Origin: Paracyclopina nana | Lineage: Eukaryota; Arthropoda; Copepoda; Cyclopoida; Cyclopettidae | Direction of reading: 5' to 3' | Assembly: GCA_019096065.1 (NCBI GenBank) | Contig: JAGUCH010000001.1 | Location: 13,826,001 to 13,890,000 of the forward strand | DNA: 64,000 nt | Shown here: positions 59,325 to 64,000 of the stretch, piece after piece | Layout of the letters: each line of letters begins with the position of its first letter | Numbering within the stretch: position 1 is the stretch's first letter | Translations under genes and position numbers: made by a program | Notes under the pieces: generated by a model | The model's input: the letters and a program-made list of their open reading frames with translations, nothing else | Database searches by the model: none | Told to the model about the DNA's origin: nothing

Positions 59325-60320
59325 TTAGCAGACTCTCCAAGACTTATCCATGCTTATCCAGGCTTGATCTTCAATAAGTTGGAAGAAAACACCAATAGCG
59401 ATGAATGGTACCGTGGGCAATATCCAATAATAATGAATGAGATTTGCCTGAAGATATTCGCGTATCGTTTTCGTAGCTTGCCATTCAATATAACCATTAA
59501 TGTATGTCTCTGAGAAAGATAGGCCTAAGTTCTCGGCTGGCCTGAAGATGCACATGCCAAAATGCTTTACTGAAGGCAAAACAGCTTTCTTAGTCTTATG
59601 AATTGTGGTCCTAACAGACTCTAGCAGCACAATGGCTTTTTTGTATGCAGCATTTATCCACGGTCTCCTTTGCGAAGCTTTCAGGGAAAGACCTCACATG
59701 CAAGAGGGCTTTTACATAGGCCCACTTTTGCTCAAGTGCGCAGCATTCATTCCTATTGCATATTAAGGATGATCGCTAAGTATCAATCGCCATTAAAATG
59801 CAATCTTAACAGCAAGAAGAGTTGGTTCCAAATTTTTCCCAATATTGAACAGATTATCAAACGAAGACATGCTTCCTTGATCTTTTGTACCCATCTTAGC
59901 GTGTTGCCTAAGTAGCTTAGAATAGAAAGATTGTTTGAAGAAGCTCGGTTCCATTTCATCTTGTTCTTCCCTTGAGGCTTTTTGGTAGCATGTAGATTTT
60001 TCCATTTTTTCCTCGTTTGCCATATAACGGAATTATAAACAATACGTACTTTCTTGGCTCTAATGCAATTTCGTTCGTAGTTCCGCGTGGGAGAGTCAAT
60101 TATATTTGATTGTGTAAATACAATATGTGAGGATTGGTCAGGTAAGCGAAGAATTGTATTGTAAAGATGACAATCACATGACAAATTATCTGAATTAACA
60201 TACAAGTTAAGCTTAGTGATGCAAGGATCAAGGCCGGTACACTTGCTTATCTTTATAATTACGGTTGCGTAACAATGGAATGGCAGTAGCTCTCTTGACC
60301 TTTGGCAATTGATTTATCGC
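59325..60320 (-). pseudogene. Possible decayed Toll-like receptor relic (LRR cap then TIR-like segment)
   Basis: Reading the minus strand from 60320, a frame gives INCQ...LLPFHC and then ITKLNLYVNSDNLSCDCHLY. The second segment matches the LRR C-terminal cap pattern N-x-L-x-CDC-x-L. Further on, after stops and a frame change, come LHVRSFPESFAKETV and LLESVRTTIHKTKKAVLPSV, which recall the TIR-domain segments LHxRDFxPG and SIxxSRKTIxVLSxxF. The order (LRR cap, then TIR) is that of a Toll receptor. With several stops and no clear membrane helix it would be a pseudogene. The similarity is weak and recalled by eye. Confidence 0.25.
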
Positions 60321-61187
60321 TCCAGATTTTTGCTCGAAGTAATCCTGGTCCAAGTTAAGAGAAATCCAATTTCATACGTCAGAATATCTCGTATTGATGC
60401 TCACAAGCAACTGATGCTCGACTATAGTCAGAATGGCATTAGCTCATTATCTTAGCCCATAAAAAACTTAACAATGAAGCATGTTGCTATTTTAGGCCTC
60501 CCAAAACATAATATTAACTTTTTCTGTCGCGTGTTGACGTACTAAGAATATACGGGCTAGAAAGCCAGTTGGTGGTCCATGTCATCTCTTGTTAATTATT
60601 TATGCCATTTTTTACCTGGCTGATTCAGTTTGCAGACTGGCTTGTCCTTACAACCACTTGTGTCCACAGAATAGTATGCTTGAAAACTTGGGTGAAAATC
60701 CAACAAAAGTAATGATGGAATTTTAATGCTTTCTATGGTAACTCACTAAGGTGGAGTTTCATGTGTGCTCAAAACAGAGAGAAAGTTATTTTACCAACTT
60801 CCTGCCACTGCCAATTGCTCCAGAAAACAGTTGTGTAAGTGGGGAGAAAATGGATTGTATTGATTATCAACTTTTGCGTGGTTACTAAAGCAAAGCAAAA
60901 GTAAAGGGAAAAGAGAGCACGTTTGGTTATGTCGCCTTTTAAAAAGCTTTCAGTTGAAGGAAAACCTGTAGCAGAGCACTTATGGCAAAATGCTTCTGAA
61001 ACCTTAAATAGAAAGCCAAAATAAAAAGCCTTAATTGCAATCTCTGTGTGCATTCAATAAAAGTGCTACTGATTGCTTTTCACTCCACAACCAGAAATAA
61101 TACAGACTCGCAACGGCAGCAGTTGTTGTTCAAGCCACACGTGTGAATGACACAAAAGTACCAGGCTGCAAGCCCTATGTGAAAACA
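60321..61187. other. Intergenic stretch before the sulfotransferase
   Basis: No gene supported. Should contain the sulfotransferase promoter; no TATA box stands out. Confidence 0.4.
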
Positions 61188-62707
61188 ATGCTCAAAGAGA
61201 CGCAGAACTGGTCAAAAGTTGTGTCAAAGTTGCTGCTTTACTGCGTCCTGGGAATCGCTGTGTGCACACTCCTCTTGAGATATTCAATGGAAAACAAACA
61301 GCATGTGGAAAGTTCTATGGGGAAATCCATGTCAGAGAGGTTGTTAAACTTGAAAAGCAGATATGAAGATCTGAAGAGATTTGCGAGCAATGCTCTTTCC
61401 AACAATGCTACAACAAACCAAGGTACATATATTGAGAAAAAAAGCTCTGAGCAACGAATTGCTTAGTTCTATTTGGCAAAATATTTGTAGTATCCACTTG
61501 ACGTCAAATATAGTAGCATGATTGATGCAGCCCAAAAAGTTTTTTAATCACACAGAAATTTCCGTTTCAGTGGATCCTAAGCTATGGAAGTCATCTCAAG
61601 AGCTAACAACATGCAAACCCACCACGAGTTTGCTATTTGCCAAAACTCACAAAACTGGCAGCTCAACACTGCAAAATATATTCCTAAGATATGGGTGGGC
61701 ACACAGGCTGTCATTCGTCGTGCCATACGCTCGCACGTGGATGTTCAGCTTCAAGCAGCCCTTCACAACTGAGCTGGCGAGGCCATTTCCCTACTGGAAT
61801 AAAAACAATACTTTCAACATGTTCCTCTTCCATAGCATATGGAACTATAGTGAGGTTCGTAAATTGGTGCCCGAAGGGCCCGTCGTGACAATTCTGAGGG
61901 ACCCTATTGACGTTTTCGAGTCAGGTACGAGGCTTTAATAAAAAATAGGAGCATGCTGTAGAATCCCATCTCTTTGCAGGCTACGTCTACATGGGCCTGG
62001 AGAAGGCCTACAGAATGGACATCAATAAATATGCCATCACGAGGGCCATAAGCCGGGCCAAGCGAAATCCGCTCTCGGTCTTTGGCAAAAATCAACTCCT
62101 CTGGGACCTGGGCCTTCCCGTAGAAAGCATGAACAATTTGGCGGCTGTGAAGCGAAAAGTCGCAGAGTTGGACAAGCAATTCGATTTGGTGCTGATAGCC
62201 GAGAGATTTGACGAGTCTTTGCTGCTGCTGCAAAGCCTATTATGCTGGCAAGTCACAGACATCACATATCTCAAGCTGAATGAGAGAAAGCAAAGCTCCA
62301 AGTCTGTCATTACTCTGAAAACGCGATATCTCCTCAAGCAATGGCTCTGGGCTGACTACGTTCTCTACGATCACTTCAAGGAGAAATTGGACAAACGTTT
62401 GAGCCAGATCTCCACTGAGGCATTTCAATCTCGCATCAATGCTTTCCATGCCACCAACAAGCAGCTTCACTCGAAGTGTGTCCTCGTCAAAGGGGACAAC
62501 AAATTCCTGACTGGCAAGTACAAAATGGCCTTGCCTATTGTGCTGGGCTATGTCGTCGATGAATCAAAGCCTGGCTGTGATTTGTATGCCATTTCCGAGC
62601 CAAATTTCGCCTTTCTCATCCACGACAGACAACGGAGCCAAGTGTCGCTCCGACGAAAGGTCAGAAACGCCATCGAACATATGCTGGATATGGTCGGAAT
62701 CGCTTGA
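61188..62707 (+). CDS. Gal3ST-type (galactosylceramide) sulfotransferase
   Basis: Three exons, 61188-61422, 61571-61924 and 61980-62707, with matching phases (438 aa; family about 400-490). Residues 11-31 form a type II membrane anchor, followed by a stem and then the lumenal catalytic domain. The 5'-phosphosulfate loop is FAKTHKTGSSTLQNIFLRYG (residues about 101-120), and the 3'-phosphate site is VVTILRDPIDVFES near residue 185-196. These are the PAPS-binding motifs of galactose-3-O-sulfotransferases, Golgi enzymes that sulfate galactose on glycolipids or glycoproteins. ATG 61188 is used: the frame is open further 5', but no other in-frame ATG was seen there. It is tail to tail with the serine protease homolog, with only 43 bp between stops. 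Confidence 0.9.
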
Positions 62708-62750
62708 GAATGTGATATAGTAGGATTATTATTTTGTTGCTCAAATACAT

Positions 62751-64000
62751 TTAGCCTCTGATGTTGTTCGAATGTGCTCCGTTGATGAAATCCATGTAGT
62801 GATGAACGTTGACATAGACACCAGGTACATCAGGATTGGCACAGCCCACGCCCCAAGCTACCAATCCGACCACGTGCCAATGTCCGGAATCGGATTGGCA
62901 GACCAGAGCTGAGCCACCATCTCCGTCGCAAGCGTCCTTGCCAGCCTCACCTCCCGCGCAAATTTCTCCGGGGTGAAGTGAGAATCGTCTGCCAATGCTG
63001 GGATCGTCTCTGGAGAGCTCCTGTTTGAGTCGGTCCTCGCAACGTTTCCTGTCGTAAATGGGCACATCAACTTTGCGTTGAATGAATGAAAATTGGCCCT
63101 TTTCCGCATCCTTGCCCCATCCAGCGACCCAGCACCTAGAAAAGGGCATCAATATTGAAAAAAAGGATACACTATTGATCTCTGTGGGCTTACCTCACTC
63201 CCGTCCCATTGTTGAATTTAAAGTCAAACATGTTGGCACAAGCGGGAAAGCAAGCCGCGTTGACTCCGTTATTGTTGAGGAGGTCAATGGGCTTGTCCAC
63301 CAGAAGGACAGCAATGTCATTGGAAAGTCGATCGGGGTTGAAGTTGGGATGCTTGATGAAGCTGGTCACGACAAACTCTTGGTGCTTTTGCTTCTCTGCA
63401 TTGGTGAAGTCACTTGCGTCATACTCAATGATTCTCACTTTGAGGCCTCTGGAAGCGCGAGAAGAGCATCTCGTAATTATATTCATCTCGAAATTGCTTG
63501 CAATGACTCAGCTTTTCCCCGAAAACCTGATGATGATGGCGGAAAATAGTCTCGGCAAATTATGCAAATCACTAGAGCTTTGGAGAGTTCTTTGATCAAA
63601 ACTGGCGTAAAAGCCATCATCATCAAAGGCAACGAGCTTAAAATAGTAGCGCTTAATAATTACTCACTCATCCCGCTTAAGGCTGTTGAGCTTATGGGCT
63701 GCAGTGATAACTTTCCTCGTCCCGCTAACAATGTCGTTGCTGTTGGTCTGAGGGACAATGACACAGGAGCCCAAGAATCGGTTCTTGTCTGTGAGCATGA
63801 GGCAGGCCCATGGGAACTCCTCGGGGCTGGCTTGGCCACTTTTAAGGTTGAAAAGGGGCTTAAAGGAGCGTTGGCCGCACTGCTTGAGTCCGCCATTGAC
63901 GGAAAGGTTTTCGCGGCATCCTTGCCTCCACGCAACCTGAGCATCGAGGCCGAATTGGACCAGAGGAATGCATGAGCTTCCAAGAGTGTTCATGTCATTT
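62751..64000 (-). CDS. Serine protease homolog, catalytically dead (clip-domain/PPAF-like), 5' partial
   Basis: Minus-strand exons from the window end: 64000-63668, 63448-63194 and 63135-62751, joined in consistent phases, open at the window edge. The chymotrypsin-fold triad His (VITAAHKL) and Asp (NDIAVLLVDKP) are kept, but the active-site motif GDSGG is DACDGDGGSALVC, so the catalytic Ser is Gly. This substitution is the signature of arthropod serine protease homologs such as prophenoloxidase-activating cofactors and masquerade-like proteins, which act as non-enzymatic cofactors in melanisation and clotting cascades. Cysteines for the usual disulphides are present, and the protein ends VNVHHYMDFING. 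An N-terminal clip domain would lie outside the window. It is tail to tail with the sulfotransferase. Confidence 0.9.

Overview
The window looks like a nuclear contig from an arthropod, probably a crustacean (the rank below Arthropoda is inference). The evidence is split genes with GT-AG introns, many only about 45-65 bp long; a type-2 chitin-binding (CBM14) secreted protein; a serine protease homolog with the GDGGS substitution typical of arthropod clip-domain homologs; and an orphan 7TM receptor. Intergenic DNA is AT-rich and full of non-autonomous repeats. No viral, bacterial or CRISPR-like system was seen.

Layout. 1-11.7 kb: one secreted repeat protein on the minus strand (4.1-5.8 kb), a degenerate 19-bp tandem repeat, a 904-bp Mutator-like element with a 9-bp target duplication and a broken OTU-like gene, and a foldback element. 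11.7-17.5 kb: a CBM14/Thr-rich mucin-like gene (3 exons) and a 7TM receptor (2 exons). 17.5-24.4 kb: mostly empty, with a tRNA-Gln(UUG) and an intronless, very GC-rich CRAL-TRIO lipid-transfer gene. 24.4-31.3 kb: a dense housekeeping block with INTS14 (+) and PREB/Sec12 (-) tail to tail, a tandem pair of TIGAR-like histidine phosphatases, and a small predicted membrane-anchored protein. 31.3-41.9 kb: two unrecognised exon groups and then a repeat-rich stretch of tRNA-like heads, TIR elements and a ~485-bp tandem unit. 41.9-51.8 kb: the C-terminal half of a Spire actin nucleator, a coiled-coil protein, and a Beta3/Oli-type bHLH factor. 52.7-53.15 kb: an array of perfect CCTCGCCTAGGCGAGG palindromes. 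53-61 kb: gene-poor, with CUB-like exons and a possible Toll-receptor relic. 61.2-64 kb: a Gal3ST-type sulfotransferase (+) tail to tail with a serine protease homolog (-) that runs off the window.

The genes do not form one pathway. INTS14 acts in the nuclear Integrator complex, PREB in ER export, TIGAR in sugar-phosphate metabolism, Spire in actin and vesicle traffic, and Oli in neuronal fate. The clearest novelty is in the repeats and in lineage-specific proteins (the 559-codon repeat protein, the two-copy TIGAR, the unassigned exons). Exon joins were worked out by reading splice signals and checking phase by hand; none is confirmed by transcripts.
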